A DNA stretch of 64,000 bases, taken from the NCBI GenBank assembly GCA_948474755.1, contig CAOLHI010000649.1, positions 434,001 to 498,000 of the forward strand, written 5' to 3'. Positions 50,019-62,150 of this stretch are shown here, one piece after another. Within the stretch, counting starts at the first letter, position 1, and every line of letters starts with the position of its first letter. A model generated the notes under the pieces. The model did no database searches and was not told where the DNA came from. It saw nothing but the letters and a program-made list of their open reading frames with translations. The translations under genes were made by a program, and so were the position numbers. This stretch comes from Ctenosaura bakeri (taxonomy: Eukaryota; Chordata; Lepidosauria; Squamata; Iguanidae).

Positions 50019-51470
50019 TGTGAAAATATGTGAATATTTAAATCTCGAGTTAAGTCTTGGGGATCACTGGCAACAAATTATATTTTCAGGGAGTCCCTGG
50101 TAAAGAAAAGGTTAAGCAGCACTGTATTAGACCATGGGGAATTGCCAAGTGTTTGTTATTAACAAGATGTGTGCATATAACATCTATCTCTTCAGTGGTA
50201 TATCTACGCAACCAGATTGTCATGGTGAACTATTGCCACTAGTACCAACATTGCCTAAATGAATGCAGTATCTCTATATCCAGGCTCCTGTTTATCATTA
50301 CTGTATATTGAAATGATTCAAACTTTTAAAGTACAGAGTGTTTTTGTAAGTCTTTATTCACTCATTCTCAAAAAATCCTGAACATCAGTGTATGAGAGGT
50401 ACTGACTTACCCAAGGAGCACAGCATGATAACGCTGTGGTACACACACAAGCAAACATAACTTTGGAACATATTATTCTAGCACAAATCACTTAGAAGAG
50501 TTTGGCAGCACTGTTTCAAAGCATATAGAACATTTCCACAGGTATCTGTGAACACTATGATGCAATTTGAAGATAATATCAAACCCTACAAGGGAAATGG
50601 CTAAATTGAGACTCCGATCTACAATGATAATAAAAAAAATATGGAACCCAACATTCCTTAGAAATCAGGAAGGAGACAAACAGTGAATGTGGCTGATGCA
50701 AATGCAAACCACACTATACTATAAAAACATTTACAGTATAGTCTGGCTGTGAAAAGAAAAATCTTGCCTTAGTTTATAAGGTCAGTAGGCAAGCTTCAGA
50801 AGTGTATATTCTGGGATCATGAAATATTATCTCTGCAGCATCAGAGTGAGCCTTACTGTAACATATCCGGAAACATGCAGTAGAGTTGGTCAAATAGTTA
50901 ACAAATTTGGCGTACTGCCCAGAAAAAATGATGCCTCAGCTGTAAAGTCCTACTGTCTAATGCTTCAGCTAGCAAACCAGCTACTGTGCTGTATACCACT
51001 GTTAGTCATTATCAGCTGAAGGCAATTTTCTTCTTTGGAAAACACTGCCACTTTTAGTTAGATACACCCCTGGCTAAATTCTAACCATCAAAGGAAAATA
51101 TTGATCTCAACCAGATCATTAATCTGTTATCTATATTCTATATTCTTAGCAAAGTGAACTCGGGAGAGTGACCTTGATGAGGACCAACTCCTTTACTGAT
51201 TGTGGAATCAGCTAACAAATTCTAAACATACACAGAATAATAATATGAGCTGCAAAAATTTAGGGTCGAATGACTTCTCACCAGAAAAAATACTAAATTC
51301 TGGTTTTAGCCTATTTCTCTACAGAACTTCCTTTGTTATAGAGCTTGTGCTGGTTTGTTTTTCCAATGTTCTCCTTATAGATACTTAAAAATTGTCTAAA
51401 AGGAACAACCTTAGTAAAGTTTTAAAATGGAACTAATAAAGTAATCTAGGACCTGTGTTCTCTCCTACAG

Positions 51471-51688
51471 TTGTTCCGTACTTTCAAGTCATTTCTAAGT
51501 TATAGGAACCATAACATAAACATTCTGGGAGGTAAGATTTTGGCAAGAGTTGTTCAGAGGAGGTTTGCCACTGCTTTTCTCTGTGGGTGAGAGTGTGACT
51601 TGTCCAAGGTCACCTAGTGGATTTCCATGGCCAAGCAAGTATTTGAACTCTATCTCTCATTTTCAGGTTGTGAGGCTCCCTGTCACTG
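51471..51688 (-). mobile_element. Sauria SINE
   Basis: TTGTTCCGTACTTTCAAGTC, TTGTTCAGAGGAGGTTTGCC, TGACTTGTCCAAGGTCACC, TTTCCATGGCCAAGCAAG; the head end is diverged around GAGGCTCCCTGTCAC. Confidence 0.85.
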
Positions 51689-53033
51689 AGCATGGTTTGT
51701 CGGATGTGTATTGAGGCAAACGTATTTAACCATCACTTAAAAGTTGCTATGTGTCCCCATTAGGCTGTGGCTATTACTGTTACAAAGTATGCTTTACTAA
51801 TTGCTGTTACAAAGCATCTGTTGCTTATTGCTTATTTCAACACTGTATCTGAGAGGGTGGGTAGAACAGATAAAGGCAAAAATGAAAGTGCAGATTAGAA
51901 AGACACACTGTTTTGAGAACCCAGTACCTATGTGATAAGAGCACGAAATCCTTGATCAGGTCACTCTGGTCAACCATGGAAGAGAATGTGTGGCATGCAT
52001 AGGCCTAGGAAAGTGTTGAGGAGGCAGTGTGATGTATGGATTTATGGCTCTCACCAATCACAATCAGCTTAAACTCTAACTCCTAATAATTTAGGGTTAA
52101 TGTAAAAATAGCTATCTTTTTAATGAAAACATACTTAGCATAACAATAAATCAACATTTGGGTAATGCTCCAGAGAGTGTTCCAAATGTTTTGCATTCTT
52201 TGTGCAGGTTATGCTTCTCAATATAAGCTCACAGCTGAGGGTGAGAATGTCTTCTCTGAGACCATCCAGTGAGATGAAGAAAGGGAACTCAAGTGCCCAT
52301 TATGTGCCCATAAGCTTGCCAGTCTCATACTTACTTTACAACTTCCTTATATAAATTTTTAGTTTAAAGTTATCCCTTTTTATTTCTCCCCTTCAACAGA
52401 CAAATGCTGAAATGATTGCAGACTAAAAAGGTTCCATCTTTTATTCTGTTCCAGTAATAAATAAGGTACATTTTTTTTCTTGGAAGAATTTATCCTTTGG
52501 CTGACCTCTTATGAAACTCATTAGTCTAGACATAAGTGGTAAATCCTATTCCTTATTGATTGGTTCCTAGATGATAGAAATGCTGTCATTTCCAACCACA
52601 TTCTAATACAAGCCTGGCTGATATGATCATATTGTATTTGTAATTCCTGTTTGTTTGTTTTTTTGGAGAACATCTTTCAAATTTGTCAGTGGGGAGAAAT
52701 GTTTAGATGCAAAACCACATTGGCCCAGTTCAGACATAACAGTCTTGGTTCAATATATTATTGTCTGTCAGCCTGATAATAAGCACAATGCCTACACGCC
52801 TCCAACTCCTCTTCCCTATAGTATCTTAACAATGCTTCCAGGGTTTGTTAGCCACCATTTCCCTTTACGTATGATCCTGGAAAGTATGATTTAAGCTCTC
52901 ACTGCACATCAGAATTGTGAGACGTGGTTTGACTATGCTTTGGAAGACTGGATTGTAACCAGAACTTAAACCACAGTCTTCTGGTTTGAAAAAAGCAGAA
53001 AAGTGTGATCTGGAAGAATTGTGCTGAAGAAGC

Positions 53034-53161
53034 GATTTCCAAATTTGGGTTCCCAGATGTTGTTGAACCAGCTCCCAGAAGCCCCAGCCAGCACGGTCAA
53101 TGGTCATGGATTCTAAGAACTGTAGTCCAACACTATCAAGGGACCTAAGTATGGGAACCAA
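53034..53161. mobile_element. Palindromic element, family B, best copy
   Basis: TGGGTTCCCAGATGTTGTTG and AGCTCCCAGAAGCCCCAGCC on the left face ATTCTAAGAACTGTAGTCC and GGGACCTAAGTATGGGAACC on the right. About 128 bp, a non-autonomous DNA-element layout. It lies 251 bases beyond the exon B donor. Confidence 0.7.
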
Positions 53162-53411
53162 GCATTAAGGAATGCAAGTGAAGGGTGAAAGGATACAGTG
53201 CTTCTTATTCTAACCAATGATGGGACTAAGACCATTATGTCTGAAAACTAGGCCAATATGCTTCAGCTCTCACTTTTCCATCTACACTTTCATCTCAGGG
53301 CAATTAGGAAATATGCATTTTTAAAGTTATACAACATGAATGAATTAATTGGCATTGTTTTGTGATTCTATAATTCTCTATAATTCAACTCTATAATTCA
53401 AACGACCATAC

Positions 53412-53611
53412 CTGGCTAATGCAAGGGCTCGGTTTACTCTCTCCTCAAGGCCAGTTGTCCCAAGTGCCTTCCACGTCATCCAGAACTTGAAAGCATCTGC
53501 TCTTCTGCTGCACTGGATAGATTTGTCACCTGTGTCATAGCTGACATCATAGAACTTGTCTTGTTGGAATAGGTATGAGGCATTGGCTGAGTAGCATCTC
53601 TTAAGCAAGCC
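53412..53611 (-). CDS. GADL1: GADL1 internal exon B
   Basis: The 200-base exon encodes 66 residues plus two bases of an Arg codon: [20 protein letters not shown], then the [17 protein letters not shown] block, then [31 protein letters not shown] and DTGDKSIQC are hallmarks of the GAD/CSAD/GADL1 fold in the segment just after the PLP lysine; the FWMTWKALG and LEERVNRAL wording is that of GADL1. The acceptor reads AAACAG before 53611 and the donor GTATGG starts at 53411; phases 0 in and 2 out join exon A and exon C without a shift. The intron from exon A is 10,054 bases. Position 1 is Gly where I recall Asp in the human protein. Confidence 0.96.
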
Positions 53612-54158
53612 CTGTTTCAGATACAACATAAAATGAAGCTGCATTAGGAATTTTTACCATATTCATTGCAAGTAGGAAAATTACAATGCTGGAATGAAAG
53701 ACTTTTTGCTTACAGCAGCACAGATAATTAAGAACAAGGACTATAATGAGCTAGAGTTTGAAAATAGGACATACAATTACAAAGCTGTAGAGTTTGGACA
53801 AGTTACTTTTTAGACCACAACTCTAAAAAAGGAACTTCTAACTGCAAAAATGTCAGCTGAACCCATGAGCTCGGCAAATTCAATGTCTCTGGAAGATAGT
53901 AACTGAAAGAAATGTAATTAAAAATCATGCTGCACAATACTGTAGTGGTTTGCTTGCCTTTATTTCTATCAGGGACTCAGCAAAAAGTATAAGCAGCATC
54001 TTAATTTTAATGCAAAACTTATCTGTTTTGTCACTGCTGCTGTTTTGAGGGTTGGTCCATGACAAGCACTCAGCACATACAATATCTGCAAAGAACTCCT
54101 CTTTTTTTTTTTTTTTTAACACCATGGCTAGACAAAATAACAGAGGACCTTTTCACAG

Positions 54159-54413
54159 TACAGTGGACTCTTGGTATCCACTAGGATTCCTTCCAGGATC
54201 TCCCCCCTGCCTGCCAGGACCTCCCCACTGCTGATACCAAAATGGGTGGATGCCGAAGCCCTATTATGTATAATGGCATACTAAAATTGAATCCCTTATA
54301 TAAAATGACAAAATCAAAGTTTGCTTTTTGGATTTTTGGGGGAGAGGTATTTTCCTGCTGTATTTGGTTGAATCTATGGATACAGAATCCACAGACATGG
54401 AGGGCCAACTATA
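54159..54413. mobile_element. Tc1/mariner-like non-autonomous element
   Basis: The left end CAGTGGACTCTTGGTATCC and the right end (read inward) TAGTTGGCCCTCCATGTCTG are diverged inverted repeats. The interior CTGATACCAAAATGGGTGGA and CCTTATATAAAATGACA fits a Tigger-like layout; TA at both ends may be the target duplication. Confidence 0.6.
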
Positions 54414-54617
54414 TACACTGCTATAGCACTATTATAGTGCCATGGCAGTGTTTAAAGTGGAGTCATAGGTGGGATGGACAGTTTAGGGAGAGGTATTCAG
54501 AATTCCCAGCCAGAGAGTCCTACTGCCTCCTGAAACTACAGACCCTGGGATTTCACAGGATCCACCCATGGCTGTTTGAAAAGAATCACAGTGCTATAAT
54601 TGTGTATGAAAGGGCTA
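54414..54617. mobile_element. Diverged family A palindromic element
   Basis: CACTGCTATAGCACTATTAT at the left and TCACAGTGCTATAATTGTGT at the right, with CAGACCCTGGGATTTCACAG corresponding to the CCCCAGGATTCC arm. It directly abuts the Tc1/mariner-like element. Confidence 0.6.
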
Positions 54618-54778
54618 TGATATGTGCCTTGCTGTATACACAACCTCAATTATGGTGCAGTTACAGTGTGAGACACCTTCTGCAATGCATATGTGCATGC
54701 ACACATAAACATACGCAGACTAATTTGCAGTTTGATGCCAAGTTTGCAATCCGATCTAGTTTTTACATCCCTCCTCCA

Positions 54779-54816
54779 TTATGATACCAATATCCATTAT
54801 GATATTGGTATCATAA
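54779..54816. repeat. Perfect 16-bp inverted repeat, 6-base loop
   Basis: Arms TTATGATACCAATATC (54779-54794) and GATATTGGTATCATAA (54801-54816), loop CATTAT. Confidence 0.97.
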
Positions 54817-55608
54817 CAAGAAAAAGAATGAAATTGTTTTGGGGGTGGGATCCCATATATCATTTTAACTAACATGCATGAAGAAGAAGAAGGAGATGCT
54901 GAATTTCTTTCTGCCAACTCTAAAGGGAGACACACGGAAAGAAAGTGCTGTTCAATATGTACTTGCAAAGAATCAGGTATTCCAGAACTACGAACTGTTG
55001 CAATTAGCTGCAGTCTCTTTCTTGAAACTGGCAAGGTGACAAACATTATCCCCTAGTAGTTAATTACTTAAAACACATCTCCGGCCAGGACTTGTTTATT
55101 CTTCAGATGGCAGTCCTACATTTTGGAGTATGTTCTACTGAACTTCTGAGCAGACATAGATGCTTCATTATTACCATACCCATAGCTGTCATACTACTTT
55201 GCTCTTGTCACACCATAAAGATACACTCAAATAGAGCATCATCTTTGATCTCCTCTGAAAATTCCATGGTTCTTTGAATTTAAAACTAGGCAGCAGAGAA
55301 AGCATTTTATTGCACAATTATTCCATCTTTAAAATGATATCATTTCACTTGGTGAGTCCACCGGTCTTTCACTCTCTAAATTAATTCCACACAAAATGCC
55401 ACTGCAAAATATCTGACTGGGGATGAGTGCTGAAATATCAAGCTACAATGAACATGTCTTGAAAACAGATTTAAGCAGAGCAAAGTGAACTGGTCCAGAA
55501 AATGTGTAGAAATATAAAGCACAGGGCTGCAACAAGCAATCAGAATTAAAGCTAACAACAAACTCAAGCAATATATTATGTGAAAAATAGTTATAACTTG
55601 ATTTTGCA

Positions 55609-55690
55609 TTTTAGATGTTGTTGATTATGATGATTTCTATCCTGCCTTTTTCCCAATTTGGGACTTAAAGTAGCTTACAACGAATTTTTA
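55609..55690. repeat. Diverged interspersed repeat end
   Basis: TTTCTATCCTGCCTTTTTCC and GGGACTTAAAGTAGCTTACA match a widespread reptile repeat pattern also visible at 56360-56440 and 59945-60050. Class uncertain. Confidence 0.4.
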
Positions 55691-56563
55691 AAAAAATATT
55701 GTTAAAAACCCGTAAGATATAAAACAAGATTAAACAACCAGATTTAAACATATATAACTAAATACACATGCGCACACGCACACACACACATATAGACACC
55801 CCAGCAAAATTATGAATATCCAGCACATTATTTTGGTCAATCCTAGTCAACCATCAAATTCCATCCTAACATCAAACTGAGCTTGGAAATAACCCGTTGC
55901 AAACAACAGTTACCTGTAACTTATTACATAATGGCATAATGAAATTACATGTCAAAACATGTATAATATGTAGAATCAATGCAACCTGGGTTTAGGTTCA
56001 ATTAGTAACTGTTCTACTTTTAACATTAATTGTGAAGGTCATTTTCAGAGTGATTTCAAGCAGATTTCTCCCCATTGCCTTTTCTTCTCTTCTGAAAATT
56101 TGTAAGATCAATGGTGAGAAATTAAAGGAAAAATTATAGTGAGTTACACATCGAATTACTTTTTCAAAGTAAATTTGCAAACTCTGGTCCTCAACTTGGT
56201 GAGAAATATGGCTAAATGAGATAAGGGGGCTAAGGATTCAGAAGCAAAAACAAATGAACAAAAACTCCTAATTATTACATTTTAAAATTCAAGAGTTCTA
56301 AGAATACCTACTGATTTGAATGGTTGGATTTAAAATATCAACAGCCTGCTTATTTATTTCATGTATTTATTTAATTTATATGCTGTCTTTCTTCTAACAT
56401 GGGATATACAAGAAAGAGTAGTACATTTTAAAAGCACAATACAATTTTAAAACCTGTTAGTCTAAAAGCTAAAACACAATTAAACTAACTTTCTATTTTA
56501 AAAGAACACAAGTTAAAAACAGTATTAAAAACCAATTAAAACAGCATTTAAATTTTTTTAAAA

Positions 56564-56745
56564 GTGTTATAAGAATTCATGGAACAATGCGGAAGCAATA
56601 CGTAAATTTTTTTGGTTTTTTTTTTTGTACCTTTTTGGTATGTTTTGGGTTTTTTGTTAAATATTTGTGTATTTGTTATGTTTTCTTTCTGTTTTCCTTG
56701 TTTATGTGTATTTTAAACAATAAAGCTTTTTTTAAAAAAAATTAA
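56564..56745 (+). mobile_element. Short LINE-type 3' insertion with 26-base target duplication
   Basis: 182 bases with T-rich 3' UTR-like sequence, AATAAA at 56719 and a poly-A end, between perfect 26-base direct repeats beginning AAAACAGCATTTAAA (56538-56563 and 56746-56771). The tail differs from the 19-kb L1, so another LINE subfamily is likely. Confidence 0.7.
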
Positions 56746-57194
56746 AAAACAGCATTTAAATTTTTTTAAAAAAAGTTTAGTTAGTTAGTAGTATGTCGTG
56801 GGAGTATACAAACAGTTTAAACCATCAAAACTGATTTCAGCTAAAAAATACTTCTAAAGGAATGACAGAAACTGCAGAAATTATAGCGATGAAGCACTCT
56901 TCCATATCAGCATCCTCTAAACTAGTAATAAAGGTAATAACAATGCTTGTTTCTGCCATCGGTATTAGTATCGTTAGTATTATTTCCCAACATTGCCAAA
57001 TAAAGATTCAAGTCTGAGAAATGAATGGACAGCGAGGGCATTCACAGCAGATATGAAATTTCATCATTACCACGCCCAGTAGATAGCTTACATATTAGTC
57101 ACTACATTATGCCAACTCTGTTTTCCAATTGTTGTGTAAACAGGAATATATGTCATGGACCTCTGTGCTGCTCTACATCAACTCTTCTTAAAAA

Positions 57195-57372
57195 TCTGAT
57201 ATGGAATAAAAGCAACTCCCTAACCTCTGTCGTGCACTAGGGATGGCACCATATTTGTCCTCATTGGCTACAATTTTTTCTTTCCCAAAAGTTCTCCAGG
57301 GACCAGTAGCTGATAGCTCAGGCATGGGATCAGTCCACAGGCTATCACTTTGGGTGGAACTGCTTTGCATAC
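57195..57372. repeat. Dispersed repeat, family C, copy 2
   Basis: GTCCTCATTGGCTACAATT, TTTCTTTCCC, GGGACCAGTAGCTGATAGCT and ATCAGTCCACAGGCTATCAC in the same order as 8.58-8.70 kb. Confidence 0.5.
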
Positions 57373-57423
57373 ATTTCTAGTGCAGGCATCACATGTGAGA
57401 TAAACAATAGAGCCTAGGGGAAA

Positions 57424-57469
57424 CCACAGCTTAATAAGAGACCACCTGCTTTTGCAAGTAGAAAGTCGC
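57424..57469 (+). mobile_element. Second tRNA-type SINE, left piece, split by an L1 fragment
   Basis: CACCTGCTTTTGCAAGTAGA and AGTCGCAGATTTTATCC (B-box region) continue after the L1 fragment at 58089 with GGTTAAAAGGATCAGGTAG and CAGCCACTACCAATCTACAC to about 58155. The order matches the reversed copy at 7758-7880. Confidence 0.7.
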
Positions 57470-57484
57470 AGATTTTATCCTTTC

Positions 57485-58073
57485 TTTTTTTTTTAATTTT
57501 TTTTATTTTATTGATTATACAGAAAGAAAAAAACATCACACAAACACAAAAATAAAACACCATGTAATACAACTAATAGTAAAACAAAAAGATTTCAACC
57601 AAAAGCGAACTTACATTATTATTTCTCTCTTATATAATTACAATCAAAAACTTATTCAGCTTATTCTGTATCAGAGTACTTATATATTTTTATTACCTAT
57701 CTCTGATTCTTATTCTCATTATACTCATTATTATTATAGTAATATCATTCTTAATTCTATATTTTTCCCTTAAATTTAATCTAATGCTATTACTAAATAT
57801 AATCTTGTTACTTAACATATTAAACTATCTCTAAAGGTAAACCCACTCCCCAAAGCCGATTATATTTTAACTTATTTTTTTATTTTGTTTTTTATTTTTT
57901 TATTTTGTTTTTTGTTTGTTTTTTTACAAAATTAAACTACTCAACTCCAATTTAAACAAAACACCACATTATTATCACAAAAAAAGGTGAATAAACCCAC
58001 CCCCCACAGCCAACTTTTTATTTAATCCATTTTCCAAAATTGCCCTTCTTCTTGTGAAAGGGTAGCTTTACCA
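57485..58073 (-). mobile_element. L1 3'-end fragment, minus strand
   Basis: 589 bases: the last ORF2 codons and 3' UTR of the same family as the 19-kb L1. Both share GGATTAAATAAAAAGTTGGC around the ORF2 stop (here 58042-58004 reversed) followed by a GGGGGGTGGG block. Perfect 15-base target duplication AGATTTTATCCTTTC (57470-57484 and 58074-58088). Confidence 0.93.
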
Positions 58074-58189
58074 AGATTTTATCCTTTCAGGTTAAAAGGA
58101 TCAGGTAGACTTTGGACAGCCACTACCAATCTACACAGAACTGGAATGGGTTCATTTAGACCTTCAGTTGTTGTAGAATTATAGCTCTT

Positions 58190-58262
58190 GTTCCTTTCCC
58201 TGACCATGTTTGTTAGGGCTGATGGGAGTTGCAGTCCAAAAAGTCTGAGGCCTACAGCTGTC
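58190..58262. repeat. Half of a family B palindromic repeat
   Basis: GTTAGGGCTGATGGGAGTTG and CAGTCCAAAAAGTCTGAGG match the right arm of family B. Confidence 0.45.
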
Positions 58263-60101
58263 CATCTGAACATAGAAATACTGTAACAGGTGGACCTAGT
58301 TTAAGGTTACTATTTAATTTGTTCAGTTATGCATCACAAAACGGAGGAGAGGAGAGATGATATTTAAATATATTAGATGGAGGAAAAGCAGAAGGAGCTG
58401 ATCCAGCTTTGTGCCCATATATAAACATTGTGCACCAAGAAAGGATACATACTTTAACTGTGAAAACATGCATGCATTTATTTTTGAACAATCTTCAGGG
58501 ACTGAAAGTTTTATAGACTCAAATATTTGCAGGGATGTGGAAATATTTAGCACGGACTGGAATGGCAGAAATAAGAATGGAGAGTGGTAGACGAAGGGTT
58601 AAAAAAGGCAGCTGATGAGAAGCAGAGCTGCTGGAAGCAGATAATCTGGAATGGATGGGACACAAAAAAACTAAAAGAGAGAACTCAGACTGGCCATTTA
58701 GAGAAGAGAAATCTCATCCAGCTCTGTCAAGCAAGTTGGCTTCAGGAATATAATTGGTCCGCAAAGTCAGTGTTTAAGTTAGAGAAATCCTGTACAATTT
58801 CTCAGCAGAGCATAAAGGTTATGGAACCCCACAGCAATTCAAAAGATCATCAAATATAATTTCAGAAGGAGCACACAATCCATTTTAAATTGGATTGGAA
58901 GATACCAGTTTGAGCAGACAGAAAATAAGCTTAGTATTTCATGCCACTTTTCTTGCTTGTCTGATACAGGAAACAGTGCAAGGACTCTGACAATACTCCT
59001 AATGAAAGTGTCTACATTTCTGCAATTGAATGTACAGCCTTTCATCTGCATTACAATATATCATAGATAACTCTGTCAAACTGATAATAAAATAAAGGGG
59101 AAATATGCCAAATAATGAGCTAAAATATATGTGAACCTGACATTAGCTATCACCTGTGTCATTTACAGAAAAGGAATCCATTTTTCCATTTTCCATCTGT
59201 ATATGGAACTGAGACATATCTGTGGCTCTGTCCTTTTGAACAATTTTTTTCTTTATTCTTTATTTTTCTTTATTTTTTAAAAAATAATAATCTACTCCTT
59301 CCCATAAATTCATGGATTTGTTAACAATTCAACAACTAAAGTGGATATTAAACACTGGAACAGCAGATTAAAAAAATAAAATTAATTTAGTTATGAAACC
59401 TCAAACAAGCAGTTGTTTATGTTCCAAAACTCTTCAAATATTCAATACATATTCTTTTAGAATCGGTTTGTTACTACAGAAATTTAACACTTGTGCTTAT
59501 TCCTTGGTCATAAAATTGTTTGGGCATCTTTTAAGAATGTCTGTCAGTTTGATCTCATAGTTACCCAGTTTAAATTCATTAGCTGCCCCTGTTCTTCCTT
59601 GAAGGCCACATGCAGCTTCACTGGCCACTGGGAGATGAAGCCACAGCCAGGGCCAAGAGGCTGTAACCACAGATGCTCCTGACCCAACCCACAATCACTC
59701 CACTTGGTAAGCTGAGCTGTTCCTTTATAGTAAAGCAAGGAAATGTATTATTATTTATTCTGAAATCTGTGCCCTCTAGAGTGTCAAGAAAGCAGTATCA
59801 AGAAGACAGAGCAAGTCCATATTTTGAGAAAAGGATAGAGGATCAAAGGATCATTTCATACTAATTTTACTACATGAATCTTTGTCTAATCAATCTACAT
59901 ATATCATTACCAGCAGTTTTTTCTTTTCGCCTGACCCTTCATTTTTGTAATCTTATTTACTCATTTAAAGTGTTTATATCCCTGTCTCCCAGAGCAGCTT
60001 GCAAATAGTTAATTTAACAGAGTCCTGCCCTCAGGCTTGCAATCTAAGTGAGACAAGACACAGAAGGAAAATGGGATGGCAGTAGAGGAGCACATTTAAG
60101 T

Positions 60102-60500
60102 TCAGCAAATGCTGGATGCTCTTGTCTCAAGAAGCCACAACAATGGCAGTATGAATATGGAAGGAGAGGCTCTCACCAGCCACTGGGGCCCAAGCACAAT
60201 AGAACTATGTCTGTCTGCTATATCTAAAATATGGGTGTTTGCCTGAATTGACAAGAGATTCTGTTGTCCTCTCACATGTTTGAGAAGAAGGTTCAGAAAT
60301 CTAAGGAGGCTAAGTCCCATCACATAGCAGTCACATATGTGTTCTTCAGTAGCCCACATAGCTCTTTGCTTTATTCTAATGGCTCTTGCTGCCTCCTTGG
60401 CATCGCTCTCAATGTCTGCTAACACTTTCCCACAACCTCTATCCCCTGTGAATGCAAAAACTAAATTCTCCATTTTTTGAAAAATTTGCCTGGGAAGCAA
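60102..60500 (-). other. Unassigned 132-codon open frame within repeat-like sequence
   Basis: Longest frame outside recognised elements in this part. I do not recognise the protein; it has no clear domain, and its right edge lacks any splice or promoter signal. The region begins just after a repeat-like GTCCTGCCCTCAGGCTTGCA block, so it is probably a chance frame in an old interspersed repeat. Confidence 0.15.
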
Positions 60501-61424
60501 ACTAAATTTTGTGGTTTAAATGCTTCCTTCATTTGCTTCCTTTATTTGCAAAAAGTTATTGCTCTATAGAATTTGTGCTTCAGTTGTTGAGCCCCAGATT
60601 TCCTATCAACATTTCTATCACCCCTATTGGTAAAGTTTGAGATGCATTACATTACAGCAAACAAATATCATTCCTCTTCCATATGGTTCCATTTTTGGGG
60701 GGCGGGGGGATTAAGGATAGTTTTATCTCTATTTACCCATCTGCTAAAATAAGGAGACAACGGGAGGAAGGCAGGGAGGGAGGGAGATATATTTTAGTAC
60801 ATACAGTTAATATGAAAGCCAAAGCCCAGCAGATCTAACAAGGGGCCTGTATAAGCAGTAGCTGCCTTCATTCATTATGATGCCAGGAAATAATTACAAG
60901 CATAATGAAGTGTACACAGACATACCTTAGTAAACAATACCTTTGACAAAGAAGCTCCTTTGTAGAAAGTCATTTTTATAGAAGCCTAGCCCAGTCCCCT
61001 CCCTTTTCTTGTTTTTTGTCTAGCAGGACGTTTTGTTGCAGCATTAACTTTGGGAGGATGGGATTCTACTCCAGGTGATCCTATTGTAGCCGTGTGTGCT
61101 TACACACAACAAGCAAGGTAAACAGCTGCCTCCAGAATGATGTACTGAGCTTGTGTGAAAAGCAAAACAAGATAAAGGAAATTAGCCTGCTTCACCAGCT
61201 ACCCTGGCATGTTGAAAAAGCATAGAGCTGTAAGTTTTGCCACCAAAATGGAAATCATACGAAAAGTAGAGGTTGCTAAAAGAAAAGGCCTTAAGGTAGT
61301 CTCTTGAAGATTCAAAATTGTTCTGTTTATTATAAAATTATAAAATTATTCTGCGTACCTAACCTGGTTGTTTCATTTCACATAGAAATCAAATGCAGCA
61401 CTTGAGAAAGGTTTTGTTTTTTTG

Positions 61425-61500
61425 GAGTACAGTTTCCAGAATTTGCCACACAGTATGGTCATTAGTTGGAGGATTCTGGGAGCTATAACCCAAAAAGTAT
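61425..61500. repeat. Decayed palindromic repeat, family B
   Basis: GGAGTACAGTTTCCAGAAT faces GGATTCTGGGAGCTATAAC. Confidence 0.5.
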
Positions 61501-61989
61501 TTTTTTTCAAACTCTGCTAAAATGTAATGGCTGCATACCAATCTGCTAGTTACTATTCTCCTAACTAAACCAGCAGACATTTTAAACTTGCTAGGGAAAG
61601 AAGATGTGTTTTCTGAGGGCCTTGTGACAGCTATTGTGCTCTTCCCTTGTACTTCTTGTCAATGCAGAGGACAACCAGCAATTGTTTTGATTGATCTGTA
61701 CTTTTACAATGAATGCACTAATCTCTTGGTTTCACTGTCTCTGTAGTCCAAATACTTTCCCATTTCAATCAATTTAAAATACTTTGCCCCTTCCTCTAGC
61801 AGAGAACCTTTGGTTAACTCAATGACATTCAAATATACCTTGCAACATTTTTTTTCTAAAGCATATTTATTTCAGTCATGCTTCTGCTCACTGATATATT
61901 TAGACTACTGTAGTTTACCTGGAAAGATGTTCCATTCAGTGGAGCTTACTTTTGTATAGATATATACAGGCTGGCAGTATAACACAAGT

Positions 61990-62150
61990 ATGTTCTAGTC
62001 CATAGATGGGCAATTTGTGGCCTTCCAGATGTTGTCCAACTACAACTATTAGCAATCCTGGCCACTATATCCCAAGATTGATAAGAGATGCATTCCAAGA
62101 AACTGTTGGGTGATCTGAAGGGCCAAGGGTTTCCCCACCCTATTCTACTC
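61990..62150. repeat. Family B palindromic repeat copy
   Basis: GGCCTTCCAGATGTTGTCC at the left and GGGTGATCTGAAGGGCCAAG at the right; the centre is diverged (TTAGCAATCCTGGCCACTA). Confidence 0.6.

Larger units (their letters stand above)
46977..53411 (-). other. GADL1: GADL1 intron between exons B and C
   Basis: GT-AG intron of 6,435 bases. It contains the 47.3-kb palindrome, three Sauria SINE copies (49.6, 49.8 and 51.5 kb) and a palindromic repeat at 53.0 kb. I recognise nothing in about 47480-49095, 49997-51465 and 51690-53030. Confidence 0.9.

Noticed and set aside
54242..54784. 180-codon + strand open frame
   Set aside because: It runs across two adjoining non-autonomous DNA elements and their flank; no domain and no splice or start context.
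60102..60500. 132-codon minus-strand frame as a real gene
   Set aside because: No domain or promoter support and it sits in repeat-like sequence; listed only as unassigned.
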